Positions 1-8,140 of a stretch of 63,593 nt of DNA are shown here, piece after piece. Below the pieces are notes generated by a model that worked only from the letters and a program-made list of their open reading frames with translations, was not told where the DNA came from and made no database searches. This DNA comes from VFJL01 sp043721435 (GTDB lineage: Bacteria; Pseudomonadota; Gammaproteobacteria; Burkholderiales; Nitrosomonadaceae). Every line of letters begins with the position of its first letter. Within the stretch, counting starts at the first letter, position 1. The translations under genes and the position numbers were made by a program. The stretch lies in NCBI GenBank assembly GCA_043721435.1, contig JAYSQR010000050.1, positions 1 to 63,593 of the forward strand, in the 5' to 3' direction.

Positions 1-1
1 A

Positions 2-313
2 TTGTCGACCATCGACATCTCGACGGTGACCGGTTCCAACGACGCGATTGCGGCGCTCGACAACGCCATCAGCACGCTTAACAGTGTGCGTGCGGACCTC
101 GGTGCCATTCAGAGCCGGTTTACGTCGACGGTCGCCACCTTGGCGACCGTTACGGAAAATCTGACCGGCGCCCGCAGTCGTATCCGCGACACCGACTTTG
201 CGATGGAAACAGCCAATCTGTCGCGCGGCCAGATCCTGCAACAGGCGGGTGTGGCGATGCTGGCCCAGGCCAACGCGTTGCCCAACAACGTGTTGGCTCT
301 GTTGCGTGGCTAA
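2..313 (+). CDS. fliC: Flagellin, C-terminal fragment (cut by window edge)
   Basis: The gene is cut at the left edge of the window; only the last ~103 codons are present. Flagellin is the filament subunit, exported through the flagellar type III apparatus. The visible part is the conserved D0/D1 C-terminal helix region: a segment reading ENLTGARSRIRDTDFA followed by METANLSRGQILQQAGVAML and a C-terminal end in NVLALLRG, all typical of flagellin C-termini. The true start lies outside the window, so the first codon here is not a real start. A hairpin terminator follows the stop codon, and flaG and fliD come next, a common order. High confidence in family; the variable middle cannot be assessed. 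Confidence 0.95.
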   Translation: MSTIDISTVTGSNDAIAALDNAISTLNSVRADLGAIQSRFTSTVATLATVTENLTGARSRIRDTDFAMETANLSRGQILQQAGVAMLAQANALPNNVLALLRG

Positions 314-335
314 GCTGTGAGGTAACAAGATAAAT

Positions 336-363
336 CTCGGCCGGATTTTCCGGTCGGGATTTT
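336..363 (+). terminator. Intrinsic terminator after flagellin
   Basis: A ten-pair stem (two G-U pairs) with arms CTCGGCCGGA and TCCGGTCGGG and a TTT loop is followed by ATTTT. It starts 23 bases after the flagellin stop codon and ends before the flaG ribosome binding site, so it probably separates the abundant flagellin transcript from flaG-fliD. Confidence 0.7.
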
Positions 364-384
364 CCCTTGAAAGGAGAAATTATT

Positions 385-747
385 ATGTATATTTCACAAA
401 TGAATACGAGTGGACCCAATCTGTCGACAACGACCGGCGCTGCCCCTGCTCCTAGAACTGCTGCTCCGCCATCGCCCGCTCCCTCTTCTGCGCCGGTTGC
501 TCCAGCCACGACCGCAGCCCAGCAAGACGTGCAGGTGAAAGAGGCGGTAGCCCATATAAACAGCACCATTCAGATGATGACTTCCAACATCGCGTTCAGC
601 ACCGACGCGGAAACTGGTATCAAAAGCGTGTCGGTGATCGACTCGGTCACGAAAGAAGTGATCCGGCAGATGCCATCCAACGAAGTGATCGCCGTTGCGC
701 GGGCGCTGGACAAATTGCAGGGCCTGATCATTCAGCAAAAAGCATAA
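385..747 (+). CDS. flaG: FlaG family protein
   Basis: 120-residue FlaG-family protein. FlaG is encoded next to flagellin and fliD in many polar flagellates and affects filament length; its mechanism is poorly known. The N-terminal half is low-complexity, rich in Pro, Ala, Ser and Thr (residues ~10-45). The C-terminal half carries the conserved FlaG core, including FSTDAETGIKSVSVIDSVT and IRQMPSNEVIAVARALD. I chose the ATG at 385 because AAAGGAG lies 8 bases upstream; an in-frame TTG at 367 precedes that site and is unlikely. A sigma54-type element for fliD lies in the gap after the stop. Confidence 0.9.
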   Translation: MYISQMNTSGPNLSTTTGAAPAPRTAAPPSPAPSSAPVAPATTAAQQDVQVKEAVAHINSTIQMMTSNIAFSTDAETGIKSVSVIDSVTKEVIRQMPSNEVIAVARALDKLQGLIIQQKA

Positions 748-761
748 AACCCGGCCCTATG

Positions 762-779
762 TGGCATGAATTATGCTTT
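762..779 (+). promoter_or_regulatory. Sigma54-type promoter upstream of fliD
   Basis: TGGCAT-GAATT-ATGCTTT has the -24 GG and -12 GC exactly 12 bases apart, as in the sigma54 consensus TGGCAY-N5-TTGC, with one mismatch in the -12 box. The expected start near 788 leaves a leader of ~45 bases before fliD. The fleS/fleR pair in this window encodes a plausible activator. Read by eye; no scan was done. Confidence 0.6.
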
Positions 780-833
780 GTTTCTACTGATAATCTGGTC
801 GAAGCATAAACAATTTTTAGGTGGGGGGTCGTA

Positions 834-3800
834 ATGGCGAATCTCGCGGCACCGGGTCTAGGCTCCGGCCTGGATGTGAATGGAATTCTCACCAAGATCA
901 TGCAGGCTGAAAGCCAGCCCCTGACAGTACTGGCGAAGAAGGAAGCGGCTTTCCAGGCAAAGCTTTCGGCCTACGGCAGCCTCAAGGGCACGATTTCATC
1001 GTTTCAGTCCGCAGTATCAGCGCTGAACACCCAGTCCAAGTTCAAGGCATACAACGCCACCCCTTCGGATAGCACAGTTTTGACCGCTTCCACCTCGAGC
1101 ATCGCGACTCCCGGCAGTTATGCAATTACGGTCGGTCAACTGGCGCAAGCACAAACCCTGCTGACCTCCGCCAAAACCACCATGACTGCCGCTATCGCCG
1201 CTACGGGAACATCCACCACGCTGACGTTTCAATTCGGCGCCATCAGCGGCGGAACACTGACAAATGGGGTCTACGCCGGCGCCACCTTTACCCAGAATGC
1301 CACCCAAGCGACCGGCACCGTGACCATCACCGATGCCAACAATTCGCTGCAGGGTATCCGCGACTCGATCAATGCGGCAAATATAGGCGTAACCGCCTCG
1401 ATCGTGAACAATGGCAACGCCACCACCCCGTATAACCTGGTTCTGACCGCGAACGATACTGGCCTGGCGAGCAGCATGAAAATCACCGTGGGCGGGGGGG
1501 CGGATGCGTCCATTAGCAGCCTGCTGGCCTATGACCCGGCTGCCGCTCAGAGCCTCACCCAGAGCGCAGTCGCGCAGAATGCAACATTGACGGCAAATGG
1601 GGTGGCAATCAGCAGCGCTTCCAATGCGGTGACGGGGGCGGTAACGGGCGCAACACTCAATTTAGCCAAGATTGGCACCACCAATCTGTCTGTGACGCGC
1701 GATACCGCATCGGTAAGCGCATCCGTGCAGGCCCTCGTTAAAGCGTATAACGACACCACCACCACGCTCAAAGGCTTCATGAGCTATGACGCCACCACCA
1801 AGAAGGGCGGGATCCTGCTCGGCGATAGCGCGACGCAGTCGATTCAGTCCCGGATCCGCAGCACGCTTACGGCTGCGCTGACCGGCCTGGGCAGCAGCAG
1901 CCTGACAACGCTGTCACAGATTGGCGTTTCTTTCCAGAAAGACGGAACCTTGACGCTGGACAACACCAAGCTGCAAGCGGCCCTTACCACCAGTTTCGGC
2001 GACATGGCGAGACTCTTTGCTGCCGTGGGCAAACCAACCGACAACCTCGTGACCTATATCAGCTCTACCGCAGCCAGCACTACCGCCCTGCCGAGCCTGG
2101 GCGCCACAGTTGGCTCGAATAAAGGCACCCAGGCGGTGCAGACCGGCTCGGCTGCAGCAAACCTGACGATCACGGCAGGGGGCGGGGGAAACGACAACTT
2201 TAATGTAGCCGTGGACGGTGATGTGGCCGTATCGGTCACCCTGACACCAGGGGCGCCATATGCCAGCGCCGCCGCGCTGGCAACGGAAGTGCAGACACAA
2301 ATCAACGCTGCGCTTACGCTGGCGGGCCAGAACACTACGGTCAGCGTCGCTGCGGATGGCAGCGGCAAAATAGGCATTACCTCGAATACCTTCGGCTCGA
2401 CTTCAGCGGTCAGCGTGACTGCGGGTTCCAATACCGGCAACACGGATTTGCTTGGCAGCACCCCGGTCTCGTCCACGGCAACAACGATTACCGCCGCCGT
2501 GAACGATACGCTGGCGCTCACGCTGGATGGTGTCAGCACCAGCGTAACTCTGACTGCGGGAACCTATACCGCGAGCGAACTCGCGGGGGCAATCCAGTCG
2601 GCGATCAACAGCGCCCCGGCCTTTTCCACGCTGGGCAAGTCGGTGACCGTCAGCCAGACCCTGGACGTACTGACCATCACTTCCAACCAGCCCGGCGCTT
2701 CCTCAGCGGTGAGTGTTACTGGCGGCACTGCCAAAACCAACCTGCTCGGTGCGGTTCCCACCACCAGTACGACCGTGGGCCAAGTCAACGGCACCCGGCC
2801 GGGAAGTTATGCGCTGACTGTTACCACTCTGGCGACGCAGGGCAATAGCGTGGGTTCGAATAAAGGCACCCAGGCAGTACAGACCGGATCGGCTGCGGCA
2901 AACCTGACGATCACGGCAGGGGGCGGGGGAAACGACAACTTTAATGTGGCCGTGGACGGCGGCGTGGCCGTATCGGTCACGCTGACACCAGGGGCGCCGT
3001 ATGCCAGCGCCACGGCGTTGGCGACGGAAGTGCAGACACAAATCAACGCCGCGCTCACGCTAGCGGGGCAAGGCACCAAATCGGTCAGCGTCGCTGCAGA
3101 TGGCAGCGGCAAGATAAGCATTACCTCGAATGCATTCGGCTCTACCTCGGGGGTCAGCGTGACCGCGGGCTCCAATACCGGCAATACGGATTTGCTCAGC
3201 GTTGCGCCGGTTTCTTCCACGGTCGCAACGATTACCGCCGGGGTGAACGATACGTTGGCACTCACGCTGGACGACGTCAGCACCACTGTGACACTGGCTG
3301 CGGGCAGCTACACTGCCACCACGCTCCTAGCGCAAATCCAGTCCGCGATCAACGGCACTTCTGCTTTCGTCACAGCGGGCAAAACGGTGAACGTCAGCCA
3401 GGCAGCGGATGTATTCACCATTACCTCGGACAACTACGGTTCCAACTCGATCGTGAGCCTAACCGGCGGCACCGCCACGACCAATCTGTTCGGCGCATTG
3501 CCTACTGCAACCACCGGGGTGGATGCCGCCGGTACCATCAATGGCGTGGCCGCGCTCGGTTCCGGCCAGTTCCTTACCGGGGTAACAGGCAATGCAGCAG
3601 AAGGCCTCAAGGTTCAGATTATCGGCGGATTGACCGGTGCGCGCGGCACGGTGGATTATTCACAGGGTTATGCCTATTCGTTGAACAAGTTGCTGGATAA
3701 CTTTCTTGCCTCAGCCGGTTCGATTGCCACTCGCACCAACGGCATCAACAAAAGCATTACGGACATCGCCCATCAACGGGAAGTCTTGAACCGGCGATTG

Positions 3801-3926
3801 GCCACTACCGAAGAGCTTTACCGCAAGCAATTCACTTCCCTCGATACGTTGATTTCCAAAATGAATAACACCAGCAATTCCCTGACCTCGATGCTGGCCA
3901 GTTTGCCTACTGCATCCGGCAGATAA
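834..3926 (+). CDS. fliD: Filament cap protein FliD, unusually long
   Basis: FliD (HAP2) forms the cap at the filament tip and guides flagellin folding. The N-terminus (LAAPGLGSGLDVNGILTKIM, then a coiled-coil stretch) and the C-terminus (AEGLKVQIIGG, LNKLLDNFLASAGSIATRTN, then a helical end with REVLNRRLATTEELYRKQF) are classic FliD_N and FliD_C. At 1030 residues it is about twice the usual ~450-500. The extra length is a Thr/Ala/Gly/Ser/Val-rich middle that includes a tandem duplication of ~247 residues (from residues ~426 and ~673). The start at 834 follows AGGTGGGG. The insert would lie on the outward-facing cap domains, so it is probably surface exposed (inference). Confidence 0.95.
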   Translation: MANLAAPGLGSGLDVNGILTKIMQAESQPLTVLAKKEAAFQAKLSAYGSLKGTISSFQSAVSALNTQSKFKAYNATPSDSTVLTASTSSIATPGSYAITVGQLAQAQTLLTSAKTTMTAAIAATGTSTTLTFQFGAISGGTLTNGVYAGATFTQNATQATGTVTITDANNSLQGIRDSINAANIGVTASIVNNGNATTPYNLVLTANDTGLASSMKITVGGGADASISSLLAYDPAAAQSLTQSAVAQNATLTANGVAISSASNAVTGAVTGATLNLAKIGTTNLSVTRDTASVSASVQALVKAYNDTTTTLKGFMSYDATTKKGGILLGDSATQSIQSRIRSTLTAALTGLGSSSLTTLSQIGVSFQKDGTLTLDNTKLQAALTTSFGDMARLFAAVGKPTDNLVTYISSTAASTTALPSLGATVGSNKGTQAVQTGSAAANLTITAGGGGNDNFNVAVDGDVAVSVTLTPGAPYASAAALATEVQTQINAALTLAGQNTTVSVAADGSGKIGITSNTFGSTSAVSVTAGSNTGNTDLLGSTPVSSTATTITAAVNDTLALTLDGVSTSVTLTAGTYTASELAGAIQSAINSAPAFSTLGKSVTVSQTLDVLTITSNQPGASSAVSVTGGTAKTNLLGAVPTTSTTVGQVNGTRPGSYALTVTTLATQGNSVGSNKGTQAVQTGSAAANLTITAGGGGNDNFNVAVDGGVAVSVTLTPGAPYASATALATEVQTQINAALTLAGQGTKSVSVAADGSGKISITSNAFGSTSGVSVTAGSNTGNTDLLSVAPVSSTVATITAGVNDTLALTLDDVSTTVTLAAGSYTATTLLAQIQSAINGTSAFVTAGKTVNVSQAADVFTITSDNYGSNSIVSLTGGTATTNLFGALPTATTGVDAAGTINGVAALGSGQFLTGVTGNAAEGLKVQIIGGLTGARGTVDYSQGYAYSLNKLLDNFLASAGSIATRTNGINKSITDIAHQREVLNRRLATTEELYRKQFTSLDTLISKMNNTSNSLTSMLASLPTASGR
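2109..3530 (+). repeat. Tandem in-frame duplication inside fliD
   Basis: Two copies of a 741-base (247-codon) unit start at 2109 and 2850. Both begin with codons for VGSNKGTQAVQTGSAAANL and share long near-identical stretches such as NDNFNVAVDG and TEVQTQINAALTLAG. The second halves of the copies have diverged more. Each copy holds two similar beta-rich sub-blocks, one ending in NTGNTDLL and one in a TNLLGA/TNLFGA motif, which suggests an older duplication within the unit. Confidence 0.9.
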
Positions 3927-3966
3927 CGGTTATTGCACCCAGATTAAAATTTAACACCGGAGAACG

Positions 3967-4443
3967 ATGATGAATGCCATGAACCGAAGTGCACTGAATG
4001 CTTATTCGAAAGTCGCTGTTGATGCGAGCGTGGCGACAGCCAGCCCGCACGAGCTGGTTGCCATGCTGTTCGCTGGGGCAATCAAGTCAGTTGCCACCGC
4101 CAAATTGCATATGCAGCACAAGGACATTGCCGCCAGGGGAAAGGCTATTACCAATGCAATTGCCATCATCGACGAAGGGCTCAAGATCAGCCTGGATGAT
4201 AAGGCAGGCGGGGAGCTGGCGCAGAACCTGAAAGCGCTGTACGAGTATATGTGCCAGCGCCTGATCATAGCCAACGCCAACAACGAGACCGAGCCTCTGG
4301 ACGAAGTGTGTCGTTTGCTGAACGAGCTGAGTGGCGCATGGAACTTGATTGGCGAGCAACGGACCGTCGCAGCCCCAACTGTTGCTGCCCCCTCCAGGCA
4401 GCAGATTCAAAACCATGCCGCAGTGCACTATGGCTCGGCCTGA
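3967..4443 (+). CDS. fliS: Flagellin export chaperone FliS
   Basis: 158-residue FliS, the cytoplasmic chaperone that binds the flagellin C-terminus and keeps it unpolymerised before export. Recognisable features are the N-terminal ALNAYSKVAVDASVATASP, the helix ELVAMLFAGAIKSVATAK, and the ITNAIAIIDEGL and NLKALYEYMCQRLIIAN segments. The family is usually ~125-150 residues, so the length is normal, with a short variable tail. GGAG lies 4 bases before the ATG at 3967 and 7 bases before the ATG at 3970, so either may be used. It sits between fliD and the fliT-like genes, the usual order. Confidence 0.95.
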   Translation: MMNAMNRSALNAYSKVAVDASVATASPHELVAMLFAGAIKSVATAKLHMQHKDIAARGKAITNAIAIIDEGLKISLDDKAGGELAQNLKALYEYMCQRLIIANANNETEPLDEVCRLLNELSGAWNLIGEQRTVAAPTVAAPSRQQIQNHAAVHYGSA

Positions 4444-4456
4444 TGAATTGACAGCG

Positions 4457-4783
4457 ATGGAAACTCTGTCTGTTTACGCGGCAGTCTGGTCCGATACGCA
4501 GAAAATGCTGGGTGCCGCCAGGGGTGAAGATTGGGACAATTTGATTGGCCTGGAGCAGGGTCGTCGCGCCCAGGTCGAGAAAATGCTGCAGATGGACAGG
4601 GGCAATGTGGAAAACCCGGAATTTCTGACCCGCAAGTCGGAACTGATCCGCAGCATCATTACTGCCGATGAAGAAATCAAATTGCTTACCCGTAAATGGA
4701 TGGACAAGCTCGGGGAAACATTGAACATCATCGGTGTGGACAAACGCCTGAAACAGGCTTATGGAGCCTCTGATCTTGATTGA
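4457..4783 (+). CDS. FliT-like chaperone, first copy
   Basis: A short helical protein (108 residues from the ATG at 4457; 117 from the ATG at 4430, which overlaps the end of fliS). Its place after fliS and its pattern (Tyr near the N-terminus, KMLGAARGEDWDNLIGLEQ, TADEEIKLLTRKWMDKLGE) match FliT-type flagellar chaperones. FliT binds FliD and, in enterobacteria, FlhDC. A second gene at 5032 encodes a clear paralog: both have a Trp in xDWxxLxxLE, an ADxEI segment, and end with a short G(V/C)-(D/E) ... QAxG stretch. The start is uncertain; I prefer 4457 by alignment with the paralog. Confidence 0.7.
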   Translation: METLSVYAAVWSDTQKMLGAARGEDWDNLIGLEQGRRAQVEKMLQMDRGNVENPEFLTRKSELIRSIITADEEIKLLTRKWMDKLGETLNIIGVDKRLKQAYGASDLD

Positions 4784-5031
4784 TTCTTGCAAATGGACAC
4801 AATAACCCGATCATTTCCGCCGACAGACACCGGCAGGGTCGATATAAGATGGTATCTGCGGTGATGAGCACCGCCATGATCGAGATTTCTATGCAGCAAC
4901 TAACGCAGACCGCGCTACACAGAGAGGACTATGGATACCATCACCACACTGGCAGCTTATGCCAGGGCAGACACTACGATCATCGCAGCGGATGTCCGCC
5001 GCACACCATCTTCATGCAATGGGCATAACAA

Positions 5032-5364
5032 GTGAATAATACACAGATCATCGCCGCCTACGAAACCATTCTGTCCATTACCGGACAGATGCTGGAGGCT
5101 GCCAGAAGAAAAGACTGGGTTTATCTGAAGGCGCTGGAGGAAGATTGCAGAGCCATCATGGCAGCACTCAAGGCGGCCAATGCCGGTCCGCTCGGCGGCG
5201 ATCAGCAGCAGCGCAAGGTGGAAATCATCCATAAAGTGCTGGCGGATGACGCCGAGATCAGAAACATCACGCAGCCGTGGATGGTGCATCTGCAGGATAT
5301 CCTCAAAGGTATCGGTTGCGAGAATAATTTGAACCAGGCTTGCGGTCCCAACGGTGGCAGTTAG
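5032..5364 (+). CDS. FliT-like chaperone, second copy
   Basis: 110-residue paralog of the gene at 4457. Visible features are YETILSITGQMLEAARRKDW, LKALEEDCRAIMAAL, VLADDAEIRNIT and a C-terminal NLNQACGPNGGS. The start is a GTG at 5032. FliT-type proteins are small helical chaperones, mostly for the cap protein FliD. Having two may mean two export substrates or two regulatory partners (inference). The 248 bases between the copies hold no convincing gene. A GGGAACCTCTG motif follows the stop codon and recurs elsewhere in the window. Confidence 0.7.
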   Translation: MNNTQIIAAYETILSITGQMLEAARRKDWVYLKALEEDCRAIMAALKAANAGPLGGDQQQRKVEIIHKVLADDAEIRNITQPWMVHLQDILKGIGCENNLNQACGPNGGS

Positions 5365-5487
5365 GGAACCTCTGCACAAATTCCACGCTGGCTCACCGGT
5401 GGGCCCAGTCAGTTGTTCCTTGGCGCCGAAGCACCGAGTTCTTGAAGTGCGTTTCGGAATAAGCCCACAACCCAAAGGAAAGTAGTC

Positions 5488-6888
5488 ATGGAATTCCCCG
5501 ACCTGAACCGGCCCGCCAGACTTGGCATGCCGGCACAGCCATTGATGGTGGAATCCATAGCGCGGGTTTCCCCGGCAGCCGATGTCACAAAGAAACTGCC
5601 GGATCTTTCCCTCGCACAAAGATATCTGGCCAGCGTTGAAGCACGACTCGCCAATGGCAGTTTCAAAGTCCTGGTCAATGGCCAGGAACTGCAAATGAAC
5701 CTGCCGGAGAGAGCCCGCCCTGGCGACCAGTTGAACTTGCTGCTGATCGCCAAGGAGCCGCGCCTCAAGTTCGCGCTGCTGGGCGTCACCACCCCAGTCG
5801 CGAGCGAAGGGGCCAATGTAGCGCAAAAATTTCTGGCCAACGTCAAGGCGCAACTTCCCAACGGCAATTTCAATGTTCTGATCAATGGCCAGGAACTGCA
5901 ATTGCGTCTGCCGGAAAGCACCCGGCCGGGCGACCAGTTGAAGCTGTTACTGACCGTCGGGGAATCGCACCTTAAATCCATTGATGCCGCGCCCACAAGC
6001 ACCGGCACCGAGGCAGCGCAAAAATTTCCGGTCAGCGTCAAGGCACAGCTCCCCAACGGTAATTTCAATGTCCTGATCAACGGCCAGGAACTGCAACTGC
6101 ATCTGCCAGAGAGCATCCGGCCGGGCAGCCGGATGGAACTGGTGTTGATCGGCAAAGAGCCGCACCTCAAACCCGCCGCTGCCTTGGCTGCAGGCGCAGC
6201 AGATGCGGAATTGAGCAAGACCGGCCGCTTTCTTGGCGCCCTGACGCAGGATGGAACCAGGGCATTGACGACACCATTGGCGAATGCCGCGCCATTGCTT
6301 TCTACCCCCCCGATAAACACGCAGCAACTGCCCGCACAGCTGCAGCAGGCCATGTCCGCCAGCGGCCTGTTTTATGAATCCCATCAGGCGCAGTGGATAG
6401 CCGGCAAGCGACCGCTGGAACAGCTGTTGCAGGAACCGCAAAGCAAGCTTTCCATCGCCGCCTCGCCTCCCTCCAACAGCACAATTGCAGCCGGGATGCC
6501 GCTCAGCGCCGATGCCCCGGTACACGCGCAATCCCTGGCGCTGGTGCAGCAGCAGCTCAACCTGCTGGAAACAGGACACCTCGCATGGCGGGGGGAAGTC
6601 TGGCCGGGCCAGTCGATGGAATGGGATATTACCGAACATCCCTCCGCAGAAAATGAACCGGCAGAACTCCCGCGCTGGCAAACCCGGCTGCGCCTCACTC
6701 TGCCAAGACTGGGCGAGATCGTTGCAACCATCGGGTTCGACACCCGTGGTGTGCAGGTAGCACTCAGTGCGGCGGATGCCGAAACCCTGTCACTGATGCA
6801 GGGTGACCGGCAGCCATTGGCGGCGGCGATGGAATCGGCAGGTTTGAGCGTATTTGGTGTGGAGGTGCAGCGTGACGCCAGAGGGTGA
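5488..6888 (+). CDS. FliK-like hook-length control family protein (second copy)
   Basis: 466 residues. The C-terminal ~100 residues look like the FliK/Flg_hook domain: LRLTLPRLGEIVATIGFDTR, VQVALSAADAETLSLM and PLAAAMESAGLSVFGVEV. The N-terminal part has three ~54-residue repeats, each with NGxFxVLxNGQELQ and LPExxRPG. A canonical fliK lies at 16983, so this is a paralog. The gene next to it encodes a FlhB C-terminal-like protein, and FliK normally acts on that domain of FlhB to switch export specificity. The pair could be an alternative or auxiliary switch (inference). AAAGGAA lies 7 bases before the ATG. Confidence 0.8.
   Translation: MEFPDLNRPARLGMPAQPLMVESIARVSPAADVTKKLPDLSLAQRYLASVEARLANGSFKVLVNGQELQMNLPERARPGDQLNLLLIAKEPRLKFALLGVTTPVASEGANVAQKFLANVKAQLPNGNFNVLINGQELQLRLPESTRPGDQLKLLLTVGESHLKSIDAAPTSTGTEAAQKFPVSVKAQLPNGNFNVLINGQELQLHLPESIRPGSRMELVLIGKEPHLKPAAALAAGAADAELSKTGRFLGALTQDGTRALTTPLANAAPLLSTPPINTQQLPAQLQQAMSASGLFYESHQAQWIAGKRPLEQLLQEPQSKLSIAASPPSNSTIAAGMPLSADAPVHAQSLALVQQQLNLLETGHLAWRGEVWPGQSMEWDITEHPSAENEPAELPRWQTRLRLTLPRLGEIVATIGFDTRGVQVALSAADAETLSLMQGDRQPLAAAMESAGLSVFGVEVQRDARG
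5611..6174 (+). repeat. Three internal repeats in the second FliK-like gene
   Basis: Codons 42-95, 111-164 and 176-229 encode three copies of a ~54-residue unit spaced 69 and 65 residues apart. Shared core: AQ(K/R) at the start, NGQELQ in the middle, LPE then RPG, and an ending such as EPRLK, ESHLK or EPHLK. Copies 2 and 3 are the most similar, which suggests the later duplication. Confidence 0.9.
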
Positions 6889-7183
6889 AACCCGGAAAGC
6901 CGCCGTTGCGCTGGCCTATCATGTCGGCCGATCTGCACCGACAGTGGTAGCCAAGGGCAGAGGGCTGATTGCGGAAACGATTATTGCCAAGGCCAGGGAA
7001 TCCGGCGTGTACGTGCATGAATCCCCGGAACTGGTTGCCCTGTTGATGCAAGTGGATCTGGATCAGCACATCCCGCCGCAGCTGTATGTGGCGGTAGCCG
7101 AACTGCTGGCCTGGCTCTACCGCCTGGAACGCGGGGAAGAGCCGCTTCCTGCTACATTCGATCCGCGTCTGCCGCCAGAATAA
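6872..7183 (+). CDS. FlhB C-terminal domain-like protein
   Basis: 103-residue soluble protein resembling only the cytoplasmic domain of FlhB: KAAVALAYHVGRSAPTVVAK, IIAKARESGVYVHESPELVA, and DLDQHIPPQLYVAVAELLAW align with the matching parts of the full-length FlhB at 45629. It lacks the NPTH autocleavage site and all membrane segments. Stand-alone FlhB-like proteins are known in many flagellates and can partly replace the FlhB C-terminal fragment. I chose the GTG at 6872, which has GGAGGT 5 bases upstream and overlaps the end of the FliK-like gene by 17 bases. Its stop abuts the stop of the convergent ycgR with no gap. Confidence 0.8.
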   Translation: MTPEGETRKAAVALAYHVGRSAPTVVAKGRGLIAETIIAKARESGVYVHESPELVALLMQVDLDQHIPPQLYVAVAELLAWLYRLERGEEPLPATFDPRLPPE

Positions 7184-8005
7184 TCACTGCTTCCGCTTCC
7201 GATCCAGTTCCAGCTTGGTGATGTAGCGTTGGACCATGGCTATCATATTCTCCGGCGTGTCGGCAAACTCGCACCTGGCACACTGCCACTTCAGGCCATT
7301 TCTCTGCGGGATCTCGGAAACGAGATTTACCCTGAGATTGACCTTGGCAGTCCCCACTCCGGGCAAAGCGATGACACAGTTCCGGTAGATGGCACCCTGG
7401 TCAAAATTGACTCTGGCATCGGGGTCAACGACTGCCATGCCGCCGCAACTGATATCCTGCAGCATCACTTCGGCAGTGCCGGGTATGCTCCCTGCAGGTA
7501 GTGGAATGACGCACTTCAGCGGGTTGATCGTCGGCGTGTCGATGCGGTAATACGCTCTCTTCTGTATGCGCAACAGAGTTTCCGGGATCCGGGTGCGGAA
7601 TGCATTGCGTCCTTCGTACTGAACTTCCTCGATGCCATGACAGACAAACTGAATCTTCACCTGATCCAGAAATGCGACGACGCTCAGTTTATTCGCTTTC
7701 AGTGCCCGCTGGTTGGACGCTTCCTCGGCACCGTAGTCCAGCACCATCTCTCCCTGTTCTGCATCAACGTCGATGATGGTCGTCAGAATAAAGTCATCAT
7801 CATGGCCGAAGTAGCAGGTGGCCATGACATTGCTCCGCATCATCGACCGCAGTATGTAGAGCTTCTCAACCTCCGAACGAATACGGTATTGATCGTTGCC
7901 GGCAGCAGCACCTGCAGCGGACGGCTCGAGTCTCAGCGGCTCATTGGTTGGTTTATGTTCTGACATGACCCGCACCTGTTTGATCATTGCCTGTATTGCC
8001 ATCAT
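7184..8005 (-). CDS. ycgR: Flagellar brake protein YcgR (PilZ domain)
   Basis: 273-residue YcgR-type protein: an N-terminal YcgR domain (residues ~40-140) followed by a PilZ domain. The c-di-GMP binding signature is present: RxxxR at residues 150-154 (RAYYR) and DxSxxG at 184-189 (DISCGG). When bound to c-di-GMP, YcgR slows or biases the flagellar motor. Alternative starts downstream, such as the ATG at 7966, are possible; I see no decisive ribosome binding site. It is convergent with the FlhB-like gene and reads away from fliE. Confidence 0.9.
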   Translation of the reverse strand: MMAIQAMIKQVRVMSEHKPTNEPLRLEPSAAGAAAGNDQYRIRSEVEKLYILRSMMRSNVMATCYFGHDDDFILTTIIDVDAEQGEMVLDYGAEEASNQRALKANKLSVVAFLDQVKIQFVCHGIEEVQYEGRNAFRTRIPETLLRIQKRAYYRIDTPTINPLKCVIPLPAGSIPGTAEVMLQDISCGGMAVVDPDARVNFDQGAIYRNCVIALPGVGTAKVNLRVNLVSEIPQRNGLKWQCARCEFADTPENMIAMVQRYITKLELDRKRKQ

Positions 8006-8140
8006 TTTACCCGCCCCGGTGTAAATTATATTGCATTCTTATAGCTTGTTTTCTGTGCTTGCTCCCGCTCGGCTTGAGACAATAGCGCAAGACACGGGCG
8101 AGAAAAACAACCAGGCTTCACTATTGCAATGGAATATGTA

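Noticed and set aside
2054..3286. Minus-strand frames opposite fliD
   Set aside because: They exist only because the repeats of fliD lack stops on the other strand; the products have no start signals or family.
4780..5028. An 82-codon frame between the two FliT-like genes
   Set aside because: It has a poor amino-acid pattern with many His and no ribosome site. Only a short piece recalls YjfB, so it is noted as possible debris, not annotated as a gene.
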